A DNA stretch of 38,506 nucleotides, from contig CAIZQQ010000165.1 in assembly GCA_903935175.1 (NCBI GenBank), positions 1 to 38,506 on the forward strand. The letters are read 5' to 3'. Positions 26,333-35,086 of this stretch are shown here, piece by piece (position 1 is the stretch's first letter; the number at the start of each line of letters is the position of its first letter). A model generated the notes under the pieces. It made no database searches. It had not been told where the DNA came from and worked only from the letters and a program-made list of their open reading frames with translations. The translations under genes and the position numbers were made by a program. The stretch comes from an uncultured Micrococcales bacterium. Its GTDB lineage: Bacteria; Actinomycetota; Actinomycetes; Actinomycetales; Microbacteriaceae.

Positions 26333-27025
26333 ATGGCTAAAGAGAACAAAAAACCTAAAGAACCTGGTCGCTGGGGTCAAATCTTCAGACTTTTCCGAGA
26401 AACCATCAAGGTTGACAAGACCGCACTTCTGCTAGTCGTCCTTGCCGTTGTTTTGAGCCTCGGCGTTGGTGTGCTCTTGATTCTCAGCTCGCTAAACAAC
26501 CTGATCCTCGCAATCATTTACGGTGCTCTATCGGTCACCGCAGCCATGATGATTGGTCTACTCGTTCTCTCGAGACGCGCCGAACGCGTCGCTTACTCGC
26601 GTATTGAAGGTCAACCGGGTGCCGTAGGTGCAGTAGTTACCTCGGCGGTTAAACGCGGATGGCGCACCAGCGAGATTCCAGTGGCCGTAAACCCGCGCAC
26701 CAGAGACGCCATCTACCGCTGTGTCGGTTCGGCAGGAGTTGTTCTCATCGCCGAAGGTTCACGCACCGGAACCAAGACCATTCTTGACGAAGAGGTGCGC
26801 AAGTTGAAGCGGGCGACACCTGGTGTGAGTATCCACGTGTTTTATGTCACCGGAGACGAAAGCGGCACGCCGCTAGCGAAACTTGGACGAGAGATTACCG
26901 GCCTTAAGCGCACGCTAAACCGCAACGAGGTTAGCCTCGTAAACGCGCGGCTTCAGGCGATGGGAACGAAGCTTCCAATTCCAAAGGGAATCGACCCGAA
27001 GCGCATCCGCCCGGTTCGTCGCTAG
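26333..27025 (+). CDS. DUF4191 family membrane protein
   Basis: A 230-residue protein of the actinobacterial DUF4191 family, regularly found between lipA and glnA. A basic head (MAKENKKPKEPGRWGQIFRL) precedes two hydrophobic helices at about residues 30-85 and a soluble C-terminal domain with VAVNPRTRDAIYRCVG and VVLIAEGSR. The function is unknown. The ATG at 26333 gives the expected family start; a longer frame beginning inside lipA is rejected. No ribosome binding site is seen, which fits a leaderless start or read-through from lipA. Confidence 0.88.
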   Translation: MAKENKKPKEPGRWGQIFRLFRETIKVDKTALLLVVLAVVLSLGVGVLLILSSLNNLILAIIYGALSVTAAMMIGLLVLSRRAERVAYSRIEGQPGAVGAVVTSAVKRGWRTSEIPVAVNPRTRDAIYRCVGSAGVVLIAEGSRTGTKTILDEEVRKLKRATPGVSIHVFYVTGDESGTPLAKLGREITGLKRTLNRNEVSLVNARLQAMGTKLPIPKGIDPKRIRPVRR

Positions 27026-27042
27026 CCCAAAAAGTTTTACAT

Positions 27043-27060
27043 TCACGAAACATTTCGTGA
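27043..27060. promoter_or_regulatory. Perfect 8-bp dyad with GlnR-like boxes upstream of glnA
   Basis: TCACGAAA and TTTCGTGA are perfect inverted repeats around a CA. The region reads TTTAC-n6-GAAAC-n5-GTGAC, close to the alternating GTnAC and GAAAC boxes described for the actinobacterial nitrogen regulator GlnR, although one spacer is a base short. It lies just upstream of the presumed glnA promoter. Confidence 0.5.
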
Positions 27061-27083
27061 CAGGCTGGGCGCGGGCTCAAAGG

Positions 27084-27089
27084 TAGACT
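27084..27089 (+). promoter_or_regulatory. Possible -10 element of glnA
   Basis: TAGACT fits the TANNNT form and would start transcription near 27096, leaving a leader of about 58 bases. The leader contains a short hairpin (ACGGC at 27099 with GCCGT at 27115) followed by TTTTCTC. The dyad would be centred at about -44. Confidence 0.4.
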
Positions 27090-27153
27090 TTAGAGCAGAC
27101 GGCTTCGATGGTGCGCCGTTTTCTCCCACTCACCTTTTTGAAGGGATTTCCCT

Positions 27154-28590
27154 ATGTTCAAGACCGCCTCAGAAGTAGTCAAGTACATCAAAGAGAACGA
27201 CGTAAAGTTCCTTGATGTTCGATTCACCGACCTACCGGGTGTACAGCAGCACTTCAACCTTCCAGCAGCAATGATCGACGAAGATTTCTTCCGCGATGGC
27301 CAGCTATTCGACGGCTCGTCAATTCGCGGTTTCGCATCGATTCACGAATCTGACATGCAGTTGATTCCAGACGTAACCACCGCTTACCTTGACGCTTTCC
27401 GCGCCGAGAAGACCCTGGTTATGCTTTTCGACATTTACAACCCACGCAACGGCGAACTATACGGTCGCGACCCACGTCAGACCGCTAAGAAGGCAGAGGC
27501 CTACCTAGCGAGCACCGGCATCGCAGACACCGCTTTCTTTGCACCTGAGGCAGAGTTCTTCATCTTTGATGACGTTCGCTACCACTACAGCCAGAACAGC
27601 TCGGGCCACTTCATTGACTCAGACGAGGCTGCCTGGAACTCAGGCCGCGACGAGCGCGTCAACGGTCTTGGCGGAAACCTCGCCAACAAGACCCCATACA
27701 AGGGTGGCTACTTTCCAGTTACCCCGGTTGACCAGCACGCAGACATGCGCGACAACATTGTTCTAGAGCTTGAGGCCGTTGGTCTTCAGGTTGAGCGCAG
27801 CCACCATGAGGTCGGCACCGCCGGTCAGGGTGAAATCAACTACCGCTTCGACACCCTGGTGAAGGCAGCAGACGACGTTCTAAAGTTCAAGTACGTTGTC
27901 AAGAACGTTGCACACCAGTGGAACAAGTCGGCCACCTTTATGCCAAAGCCACTATTCGGTGACAACGGTTCGGGTATGCACGTTCACCAGTCACTTTGGA
28001 AAGACGGCAAGCCTTTGTTCTACGACGAGTCGGGCTACGGCGGTCTAAGTGACCTAGCACGCTGGTACATCGGTGGAATCCTAAAGCACGCACCATCACT
28101 GCTTGCTTGGACCAACCCAACCGTAAACTCCTACCACCGCCTGGTTCCAGGCTTCGAAGCTCCAGTGAACTTGGTTTACTCGGCTGGTAACCGTTCGGCT
28201 GCGATCCGCATCCCGATGACCGGAACCAACCCGAAGGCCAAGCGCATCGAGTTCCGCGCTCCTGACGCCTCGAGCAACCCTTACTTCGCATTCGCTGCGA
28301 TGTTGATGGCTGGTCTAGACGGAATCAAGAACCGAATCGAGCCACACGAGCCGGTCGACAAAGACCTCTACGAGCTACCTGCCGAAGAAGCGAAGTTGAT
28401 TCCTCAGGTTCCTGGAAACCTCGAAGATGTTTTGAAGGCTCTTGAAGCCGACCACGACTACCTACTTGCGGGCGACGTGTTCACCAAGGATCTAATCGAA
28501 ACCTGGATCGACTACAAGCGTGAGAAGGAAATCAAGCCACTGGCTCTTCGCCCTCACCCTTACGAGTTCGAACTGTACTACGGCGTCTAA
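27154..28590 (+). CDS. glnA: Glutamine synthetase type I
   Basis: GlnA makes glutamine from glutamate, ammonia and ATP and is the main ammonia-assimilating enzyme. The 478 residues show the GS signature FDGSSIRGF, the ATP-binding [19 protein letters not shown] segment (shown in parts) and [16 protein letters not shown]. The adenylylation loop [11 protein letters not shown] carries the modifiable Tyr near residue 405. This matches the presence of glnE downstream on the other strand. GAAGGG lies eight bases before the ATG. A GlnR-like dyad lies upstream and a terminator follows. Confidence 0.97.
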   Translation: MFKTASEVVKYIKENDVKFLDVRFTDLPGVQQHFNLPAAMIDEDFFRDGQLFDGSSIRGFASIHESDMQLIPDVTTAYLDAFRAEKTLVMLFDIYNPRNGELYGRDPRQTAKKAEAYLASTGIADTAFFAPEAEFFIFDDVRYHYSQNSSGHFIDSDEAAWNSGRDERVNGLGGNLANKTPYKGGYFPVTPVDQHADMRDNIVLELEAVGLQVERSHHEVGTAGQGEINYRFDTLVKAADDVLKFKYVVKNVAHQWNKSATFMPKPLFGDNGSGMHVHQSLWKDGKPLFYDESGYGGLSDLARWYIGGILKHAPSLLAWTNPTVNSYHRLVPGFEAPVNLVYSAGNRSAAIRIPMTGTNPKAKRIEFRAPDASSNPYFAFAAMLMAGLDGIKNRIEPHEPVDKDLYELPAEEAKLIPQVPGNLEDVLKALEADHDYLLAGDVFTKDLIETWIDYKREKEIKPLALRPHPYEFELYYGV

Positions 28591-28605
28591 ACGCAGATTC
28601 AAACG

Positions 28606-28642
28606 AGAAGTCCCCGTGCACACCGCGCGGGGACTTTCTCTT
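28606..28642. terminator. Bidirectional terminator between glnA and glnE
   Basis: AAGTCCCCG (28608-28616) pairs perfectly with CGGGGACTT (28628-28636) around an 11-base loop. On the plus strand TTTCTCTT follows; on the minus strand the flank is weaker (CTCGTTTG). It can serve convergent glnA and possibly glnE. Confidence 0.8.
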
Positions 28643-28662
28643 ATGTCTAGGGTTTCGCCTGG

Positions 28663-31662
28663 CTAGTCGGCGAAGAATAGGCGTTCAAACACCGAACGTG
28701 CTCGACGAGTAAAGGAGAGGTAGTCCTGCTCCAGCGCAGAGGCTGAACCCTTCGGGTATTCGAGGATGCGCGCCAAGCCTTCTAACTGACGGCGGTCGTT
28801 CGGTAGAACATCCGTGCGTTTGTTTGCCCACAAAACCGAGGCGGATCGCACGCGTGAGGCCAGCAACCAGGCCTCTTCGAGCACTCGTGCGTCATGCGCC
28901 TCGATCAGGCCTACCGATACACAGGCATTCAACGCATCGAGCGTCTTTGGCGTTTGAATCTCGGGATGCTTCGACCCGTATCTCAGTTGCATGAGCTGCA
29001 CTAGCCACTCAACGTCGCTGATCGACCCGCGCCCAAGCTTGAGATGGCGTTTCGGATCGGCACCTTGAGGTAGACGCTCTGTTTCGACTCGGGCCTTGAT
29101 GCGGCGAATTTCGGTAACCGCGGCGGCGTCGAGTGAATCTGGGTATCGATAGCGGTCAATTAGTTCAACAAAGTCGCTTACCAACTCCGCATCTCCGGCG
29201 ATAGGCGCTGCTCGCAGTAAGGCCTGTGACTCCCAAGTGCTCGCCCACCGCTTGTAATACTGCTCATAGGCATCGAAGGAGCGAACTATCGGGCCATTTT
29301 TACCCTCGGGACGAAGGTCGAGATCTAGTTCGAATTCGAGCACCGAATCAGCACTTAGGCGACGCAATTCAGAAACTATGCGCTCGGCCACCTTGTGCGC
29401 TTCTTGGTTGTCTTCTTGAACCGAACGGTAGACGAACATCACGTCGGCGTCGCTACCGAAACCGAGCTCCCCACCGCCGAAGCGACCCATGGCGATGACG
29501 GCAAATTCAAGAATGTCGCTGACTTTTGACTTGCCCAGATCTAGATGCTTTTCGTTCGTAATTAGACCGAGATAGCCCTCGATGTAAACCCTGGCGATGT
29601 CGGTGAGCGCGGCTTCTATTTGTCTCAGTGTGAGCTCGCCTAGAACGGCACCCATTGCAACTCGCAGAGTTTCGCGCCGGCGAAGCTGCTTGAGAGCTGC
29701 CGATGCTTTTTCGATCTCTTCGTGGCGGGATGTAATCGCCTCGGTTTCGCTCTCCAACTGCTCAAAGGTCTTTGGTGCCAGCTCTTCAACGCGTTCAAGC
29801 CAGGCCGCAGCCTCTGGCAAACGTTCGAACAGCTCAGTTGCCAGGCGTGACAACGACAACACATTTGTCAGACGCTCTGCTGCACCCGAAGAGTCTCGAA
29901 GCATTCTCAAATACCAGGGCGACTCCCCCAAGTCTTCTGAAAGGCGTCTGAAGGCCAAAAGGGCGGTATCTGGCTCGCCACCGTCACCGAACCATTGCAA
30001 CAAGACCGGCAAAAGCTGTTTTTGAATCGCCGCACGCCTGGTTAGACCGCCGGTCAGAGCGCGAATCTGGGCAAGAGCATTCTTTGGGTCAAGGAATCCA
30101 ATGGCCCTCAAGCGGTCTTCCGCCTGCTCAGACGAAATCTCGAGGTCGTCGCTGTCGAGCTTTGCTACTGCCGAGAGCAAAGGTCTGTAGAAAACCTTTT
30201 GGTGTAGCGAACGCACCTCGAGTTTGATTGACTCCCAACGGTCAAGAAGCTCTTGTGCGGTGCGCAAACCCATCGCGCGCGCGAGAACGCGGCGGGTGTC
30301 GTCTGAAGTTGGCATCAGGTGCGTGCGACGCATTTGAGACATCTGGATGCGATGCTCAAGCAACCTCAAGAATCGGTAATGCGCCGAAAACACGCTGGCG
30401 TCGGTTCGGCTCAGGTAGCCCGCATCCATGAGCGCAGCAATCGCACCAAGTGTGTCGCGTTTTCTGATCGTTTCATCGTTTCGACCGTGAACAAGCTGCA
30501 AAAGCTGAACTGTGAATTCGACATCGCGCAAACCGCCGGGGCCAAGTTTGATTTGCGAGTCAAGCTCGTTGGTGGGAATGTGAGCCATGACCCGCTCACG
30601 CATGCGCTGGGCCGATTCAACGAAGCCGTCTCGCTGCGCACTCGCCCAAACCAATGGCTCTAAGGCGTCAACGTAACGAGCACCCAGGGCAAGGTCTCCC
30701 GCTACCGGCCGCGCCTTCACAAGCGCCTGAAACTCCCAATTCTCAGCCCAACGTTGGTAATAAGCGACGTGCGATTCAAGGGTTCGAACCAACGCACCCG
30801 ACTTACCCTCAGGGCGAAGATTGGGGTCTACCTGCCACAGAGCGGGCTCGGATGCGTTGCCATCCATTGCGCGCATCATTCTGGTGGCAAGCCTGGTTGC
30901 AATTTCGAGTGCCCGAGAAGTTTCGGTGCGTTCATTGGTCGACTCAGCGACATAAATGACGTCGACGTCGCTGATGTAGTTGAGTTCTCTCGCGCCACAC
31001 TTACCCATGGCAATCACGGCAAGCGAAGTGTCGGCAAGTTCTTGCTCGCTGAACACCCCGTGCTCGTGCCCCTCGGCAAGTTCGCGGCGCGCAACGAGGA
31101 GCCCAGCATCCAGCGCTGCACCAGCCAAATCACTGAGGTGAGCAGCAACCTGGGCGAAGGCCTCTTGTTGGTGCGCGTGGCTAACATCAAACGCAGCCAA
31201 TCTCAGCAGCTCTCGGCGATAAACCAGTCGAATTGCAGGCCATGCCCGATCGGTTGCCACAGGCGTTGGGCAGTCTCTTAGCGCGCCCTGAAACCTCTTC
31301 GCTAACTCGTCTGAGTTTGGTAACTTTGCCTCGGCTTTATCGAACACCGCCAACATCGACGGCTGTCGGCGAACAAGATCGACCATCGCCGAAGAAGCCC
31401 CGAAGGTAAGGCACACGCGTTTGGCTGAATCTGGGTTTTTTAGCAGTGACTTAACCGCAGACTTTTCTAGTTCGGCGAACTCGATGAGCGCATTCAGAGC
31501 TTGGTCTGGGTTTGCTGCCTGCGAAAGTGGCGCAAGTGCAGCGCGCCCCGGGTCGCCCACCAACGAGACAAGTTTGTCTAGTTTGGCAACCGTGCCGGCA
31601 AGATCTGAGAAGCCTAGGCGTGCAAGCTCAGTAAGCCCTAGCCCAGTTGCGCTTGCCACCAA
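28663..31662 (-). CDS. glnE: Bifunctional glutamine synthetase adenylyltransferase/deadenylylase
   Basis: GlnE attaches AMP to, and removes it from, the regulatory Tyr of GlnA according to nitrogen status. The 999 residues contain two nucleotidyltransferase domains with paired Asp: GKCGARELNYISDVDVIYV near residue 220 and GRFGGGELGFGSDADVMFVY near residue 735. Each is followed by an LRPEGK motif (NLRPEGKSG and DLRPEGKNG). The regulatory linker lies between. The start is uncertain between TTG 31662 and GTG 31659: AGGA lies four bases before the first and seven before the second, which slightly favours the second. It follows glnA2 by six bases and is surely co-transcribed with it. Confidence 0.96.
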   Translation of the reverse strand: MVASATGLGLTELARLGFSDLAGTVAKLDKLVSLVGDPGRAALAPLSQAANPDQALNALIEFAELEKSAVKSLLKNPDSAKRVCLTFGASSAMVDLVRRQPSMLAVFDKAEAKLPNSDELAKRFQGALRDCPTPVATDRAWPAIRLVYRRELLRLAAFDVSHAHQQEAFAQVAAHLSDLAGAALDAGLLVARRELAEGHEHGVFSEQELADTSLAVIAMGKCGARELNYISDVDVIYVAESTNERTETSRALEIATRLATRMMRAMDGNASEPALWQVDPNLRPEGKSGALVRTLESHVAYYQRWAENWEFQALVKARPVAGDLALGARYVDALEPLVWASAQRDGFVESAQRMRERVMAHIPTNELDSQIKLGPGGLRDVEFTVQLLQLVHGRNDETIRKRDTLGAIAALMDAGYLSRTDASVFSAHYRFLRLLEHRIQMSQMRRTHLMPTSDDTRRVLARAMGLRTAQELLDRWESIKLEVRSLHQKVFYRPLLSAVAKLDSDDLEISSEQAEDRLRAIGFLDPKNALAQIRALTGGLTRRAAIQKQLLPVLLQWFGDGGEPDTALLAFRRLSEDLGESPWYLRMLRDSSGAAERLTNVLSLSRLATELFERLPEAAAWLERVEELAPKTFEQLESETEAITSRHEEIEKASAALKQLRRRETLRVAMGAVLGELTLRQIEAALTDIARVYIEGYLGLITNEKHLDLGKSKVSDILEFAVIAMGRFGGGELGFGSDADVMFVYRSVQEDNQEAHKVAERIVSELRRLSADSVLEFELDLDLRPEGKNGPIVRSFDAYEQYYKRWASTWESQALLRAAPIAGDAELVSDFVELIDRYRYPDSLDAAAVTEIRRIKARVETERLPQGADPKRHLKLGRGSISDVEWLVQLMQLRYGSKHPEIQTPKTLDALNACVSVGLIEAHDARVLEEAWLLASRVRSASVLWANKRTDVLPNDRRQLEGLARILEYPKGSASALEQDYLSFTRRARSVFERLFFAD

Positions 31663-31668
31663 CGATTC

Positions 31669-33006
31669 CTAAAGGGTTTCGAGATTTTTCTTCAGCTCGA
31701 AAGGAGTCACCTGCGAACGGTATTCGCTCCATTCGCGTCGCTTATTGGCAAGAACGTACGAGAATACTTCTTCGCCCAAAACCTCCGCAGCCAGCTCACT
31801 GTCTTCGAGCTTTCGAATGGCGTGGTCGAGGCTCTGTGGAAGCGGCTGGATGCCCATCGCGCGGCGCTCTGAATCGGTAAGGTTCCAGACGTTGTCTTCG
31901 GTTTCTGACGGCAGTTCGTAACCCTCTTCGATTCCCTTTAGCCCGGCCGAGAGAATTAGTGCATAAGCGAGGTATGGGTTGGCTGCCGAGTCAATGGCGC
32001 GGTATTCGATGCGGGACGACTGACCCTTGTTTGGCTTGTAAAGCGGCACACGAATGAGAGCCGAGCGGTTGTTGTGACCCCAGCAGACGAACGAAGGAGC
32101 TTCTCCCCCACCCCAGAGGCGCTTGTACGAGTTGACGTACTGGTTGGTAACGGCGGTAATCTCTGGCGCGTGACGCAGCAGACCGGCGATGAACTGCTTT
32201 GCGGTCTTCGAAAGGTGGTACTGCGAACTCGGGTCGAAGAACGCGTTGGTGTCGCCCTCGAACAGCGACATGTGGGTGTGCATTCCAGAACCAGGATGTT
32301 CGGTGAATGGCTTCGGCATGAATGTCGCATAGACGCCCTGCTCGATCGCGACCTCTTTGATGACGGTTCTGAAAGTCATGATGTTGTCGGCCATGGTCAA
32401 AGCGTCTGCGTATCGCAGGTCGATCTCGTTCTGACCTGGGCCACCCTCGTGATGGCTGAATTCAACCGAAATACCAAGCTGCTCGAGCATCGATACCGCG
32501 CGACGTCTGAAGTCATGAGCGGTTCCACCTGGAACATTGTCGAAGTAACCGGCGTTGTCGACCGGAATTGGCCCTTCTGGACCGATTTGCGAAGACTTCA
32601 GCAGATAAAACTCGATCTCTGGGTGAATGTAGAAAGAGAAACCCATCGAGGATGCTTTGGCCAACGCCCTGCGCAACACGTTGCGTGGGTCGGCTGCAGC
32701 CGGAGCACCGTCAGGAGTAGTGATGTCGCAGAACATGCGGGCGGTCGGGTCAATCTCGCCACGCCACGGCAGAATCTGGAAGGTGCTCGGGTCTGGTTGG
32801 GCCAACATGTCGGCTTCGTAGGTGCGCGCGAGGCCCTCAATAGCACTGCCGTCGAAGCCAATACCTTCGGCGAACGCGCCCTCAACCTCTGCAGGTGCGA
32901 TTGCGACCGACTTCAATGTTCCGGCTACGTCGGTGAACCAAAGTCGCACGAACTTAACGGAACGTTCTTCGATAGTCCGAAGCACGAAATCTCTCTGCTT
33001 ATCCAT
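31669..33006 (-). CDS. glnA2: Glutamine synthetase, GlnA2 type
   Basis: A second 445-residue glutamine synthetase homologue. GS motifs include FDGSAIEGL, HPGSGMHTHMSLF and the ATP segment NQYVNSYKRLWGGGEAPSF, followed by NRSALIRVPLY. Where GlnA has the adenylylated Tyr (DLYELPAEE), this protein reads NVWNLTDSE, so the Tyr is replaced by Trp and adenylylation is not expected. Actinobacterial GlnA2 commonly precedes glnE, as here. Whether it acts on ammonia and glutamate or on a related amine cannot be read from the sequence. The ATG has AGAGAGG eight bases upstream and diverges from nadE across 41 bases. Confidence 0.93.
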   Translation of the reverse strand: MDKQRDFVLRTIEERSVKFVRLWFTDVAGTLKSVAIAPAEVEGAFAEGIGFDGSAIEGLARTYEADMLAQPDPSTFQILPWRGEIDPTARMFCDITTPDGAPAAADPRNVLRRALAKASSMGFSFYIHPEIEFYLLKSSQIGPEGPIPVDNAGYFDNVPGGTAHDFRRRAVSMLEQLGISVEFSHHEGGPGQNEIDLRYADALTMADNIMTFRTVIKEVAIEQGVYATFMPKPFTEHPGSGMHTHMSLFEGDTNAFFDPSSQYHLSKTAKQFIAGLLRHAPEITAVTNQYVNSYKRLWGGGEAPSFVCWGHNNRSALIRVPLYKPNKGQSSRIEYRAIDSAANPYLAYALILSAGLKGIEEGYELPSETEDNVWNLTDSERRAMGIQPLPQSLDHAIRKLEDSELAAEVLGEEVFSYVLANKRREWSEYRSQVTPFELKKNLETL

Positions 33007-33047
33007 TGCTGGATCCTCTCTTGAAGCCTGCTACTAGGCTAGTGGTT
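33007..33047. promoter_or_regulatory. Divergent promoters of glnA2 and nadE with interlocked -10 hexamers
   Basis: TAGGCT at 33035-33040 stands seven bases before the nadE ATG. On the minus strand TAGCCT (33041-33036) overlaps it by five bases and would start glnA2 transcription about 20 bases before its ATG. nadE has no ribosome binding site, while glnA2 has one. Confidence 0.5.
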
Positions 33048-34691
33048 ATGCCTAAAGTTCGCTTAGCCCTAGCACAAACCAACCCAACCGTTGGTGCGCT
33101 CGAAGCAAACATTGAGGCGATTCTGGCAACTGTTGCAACCGCTGCCGAGGGCGGAGCCGATCTCGTGGTTTTTGGCGAAATGGTGGTCACCGGCTACCCC
33201 ATCGAAGACCTTGCAACACGAGAGTCTTTCATCGCGAAAAGCGAGTCTGCAGTCACACAGCTTGCCGAAACTTTGGTTCAGCGCGGGTACGGCGAAATGT
33301 CGATCATTGTCGGCCACCCATCAAAGGCGCGCAAACGCGGTTGGGCAATAGCTCACAACTCAATCTCTGTACTCAGAAATGGCACAATCATCGGCCAGTA
33401 CCACAAGCATCACCTACCTAACTATTCGGTTTTTGACGAATACCGCAACTTCGTTGCCGGAAACGAGTTGCTTACCTTCGAACATGGCGGTGTGAAGTTT
33501 GCCACCGTTATCTGCGAAGACATTTGGCAATCAGGCGGACCAGTAGGCGAGATTTCAAATAGCGGTGCGAACGTAACCCTCGTGATCAACGGTTCGCCGT
33601 TTGAAATCGACAAGGATGATCGTCGCTTGCAGTTGGTCCAAGAACTTGCTCGAACCCACCAAACGCCAACCGCCTACGTGAACCTTGTCGGCGGCCAGGA
33701 TGACTTAGTGTTCGACGGAGACAGCCTCATGGTCGACGCATCCGGCGATGTAATAGGACGTTGCGTGCAGTTCGAAGAAGACCTGCTGTACATCGATATC
33801 GACGGTGAGGCCGTGAGCCAAGCAGGCGCGCATCCGGTTGTGAAACGGGATGACCTCTGGCAAACCTGGAACGCACTGACCCTGGGGCTTCGCGACTACT
33901 GCGCAAAGAACGGATTCAAGTCGGTTGTGCTTGGGTTGTCTGGTGGCATCGACTCGGCGGTTTGCGCCGCGCTGGCTGCAGATGCTCTGGGAGGCGAGAA
34001 CGTATTTGGCGTGAGCATGCCGAGTGTTTATTCGAGTGATCACTCAAAGTCAGATGCAGAAGACTTAGCCTCGAGAATCGGTGCTAACTGTCGCACGAAG
34101 CCGATCGCCGAGATGGTGCAAGCGTTCGAAGAAAATCTCGAACTCGGCGGCGTCGCCAGTGAGAACCTGCAGGCTCGTGTGCGCGGCGTCATTCTCATGG
34201 GCATCAGCAACGCAGAGGGTCACCTGACTCTGACTACGGGAAACAAGACCGAATTGGCGGTCGGTTACAGCACTATTTACGGTGACTCGGTCGGTGGATT
34301 CGCCCCAATCAAGGACGTCGAAAAGACACTGGTTTGGCGTTTAGCTAAGTGGCGCAATGAACAAGCCGAACGCGATGGTCTGCCTGCGCCAATTCCAGAA
34401 AACTCGATCACCAAACCACCATCGGCTGAGTTGCGACCAGGCCAGGTCGACCAAGATTCACTGCCGCCGTACGACCTTCTCGATGCAATTCTCGAAGGCT
34501 ACGTATCGCAGAGACATTCGGTTGCCGAACTGGTTGCCGCCGGATTCGAAGAAGAGACCGTCAGGCGAATTACCGGGCTGGTGGATAGAGCAGAATGGAA
34601 GCGTCGCCAAGGCGCCATCGGACCAAAAATCACCGGCATGGCTTTCGGTCGCGACCGCCGACTGCCAATCACAAACAAGCACAAGGAGTAG
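33048..34691 (+). CDS. nadE: Glutamine-dependent NAD+ synthetase
   Basis: NadE converts nicotinic acid adenine dinucleotide to NAD, using glutamine as the nitrogen donor. The 547-residue protein has an N-terminal nitrilase-type glutaminase with the Glu of FGEMVVTGYP, the Lys of YHKHHLPNY and the Cys of VICEDIWQSGG. The C-terminal synthetase domain has the PP-loop SGGIDSAVCAALAADALGG and TGNKTELAVGYSTIYGD. The ATG at 33048 (MPKVRLALAQTNPTVG) is the family start; the frame upstream of it overlaps the glnA2 start and is rejected. AAGGAG near its end is the ribosome binding site of the next gene. Confidence 0.96.
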   Translation: MPKVRLALAQTNPTVGALEANIEAILATVATAAEGGADLVVFGEMVVTGYPIEDLATRESFIAKSESAVTQLAETLVQRGYGEMSIIVGHPSKARKRGWAIAHNSISVLRNGTIIGQYHKHHLPNYSVFDEYRNFVAGNELLTFEHGGVKFATVICEDIWQSGGPVGEISNSGANVTLVINGSPFEIDKDDRRLQLVQELARTHQTPTAYVNLVGGQDDLVFDGDSLMVDASGDVIGRCVQFEEDLLYIDIDGEAVSQAGAHPVVKRDDLWQTWNALTLGLRDYCAKNGFKSVVLGLSGGIDSAVCAALAADALGGENVFGVSMPSVYSSDHSKSDAEDLASRIGANCRTKPIAEMVQAFEENLELGGVASENLQARVRGVILMGISNAEGHLTLTTGNKTELAVGYSTIYGDSVGGFAPIKDVEKTLVWRLAKWRNEQAERDGLPAPIPENSITKPPSAELRPGQVDQDSLPPYDLLDAILEGYVSQRHSVAELVAAGFEEETVRRITGLVDRAEWKRRQGAIGPKITGMAFGRDRRLPITNKHKE

Positions 34692-34693
34692 CA

Positions 34694-35086
34694 ATGGCTG
34701 CAGATCGCCTCATTTCGTCAGGTGGACCCTGGGAATCCGTGATCGGTTATTCGCGCGCAGTTGTATGTGGCGAATACGTGCACGTTTCTGGCAGCACCGC
34801 GACTGTTGATGGGGTGCTTCAGCACGAAGGCGACGCCTACGGTCAGACCCGAGTGGCCTTCGAAGTAATCGGTGCAGCCCTGGCTCAGGCTGGATATGAG
34901 CTGAAAGACATCGTGAGAACCCGCGTTTACCTAGCTAACGCCGAAGACATGGACGCCGTGGGCAAAGCTCATGGAGAGTTGTTTAGCGAAATTCGCCCAG
35001 CCGCGACAATGCTCGCCGGCATTTCATTCATCAACCCGAAGATGCTGGTTGAGATTGAAGTGGACGCCTGGAAGCGAGCAAATTGA
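34694..35086 (+). CDS. RidA family protein (YjgF/UK114-like)
   Basis: A 130-residue protein of the RidA superfamily; true RidA hydrolyses reactive enamine/imine intermediates from amino acid metabolism. The conserved features are VHVSGSTA, LAQAGYELKDIVRTRVYL and the closing IRPAATMLAGISFINPKM followed by LVEIEVDAW; the Arg of IRPA corresponds to the RidA substrate-carboxylate Arg. Some superfamily members lack deaminase activity, so the exact role is open. AAGGAG lies five bases before the ATG, two bases after the nadE stop. It overlaps panB by four bases. Confidence 0.9.
   Translation: MAADRLISSGGPWESVIGYSRAVVCGEYVHVSGSTATVDGVLQHEGDAYGQTRVAFEVIGAALAQAGYELKDIVRTRVYLANAEDMDAVGKAHGELFSEIRPAATMLAGISFINPKMLVEIEVDAWKRAN

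Noticed and set aside
32074-33024. A 316-residue open frame on the plus strand opposite glnA2
   Set aside because: It mirrors the codon pattern of the well-supported glnA2, has no recognisable domain or ribosome binding site, and is a shadow frame.
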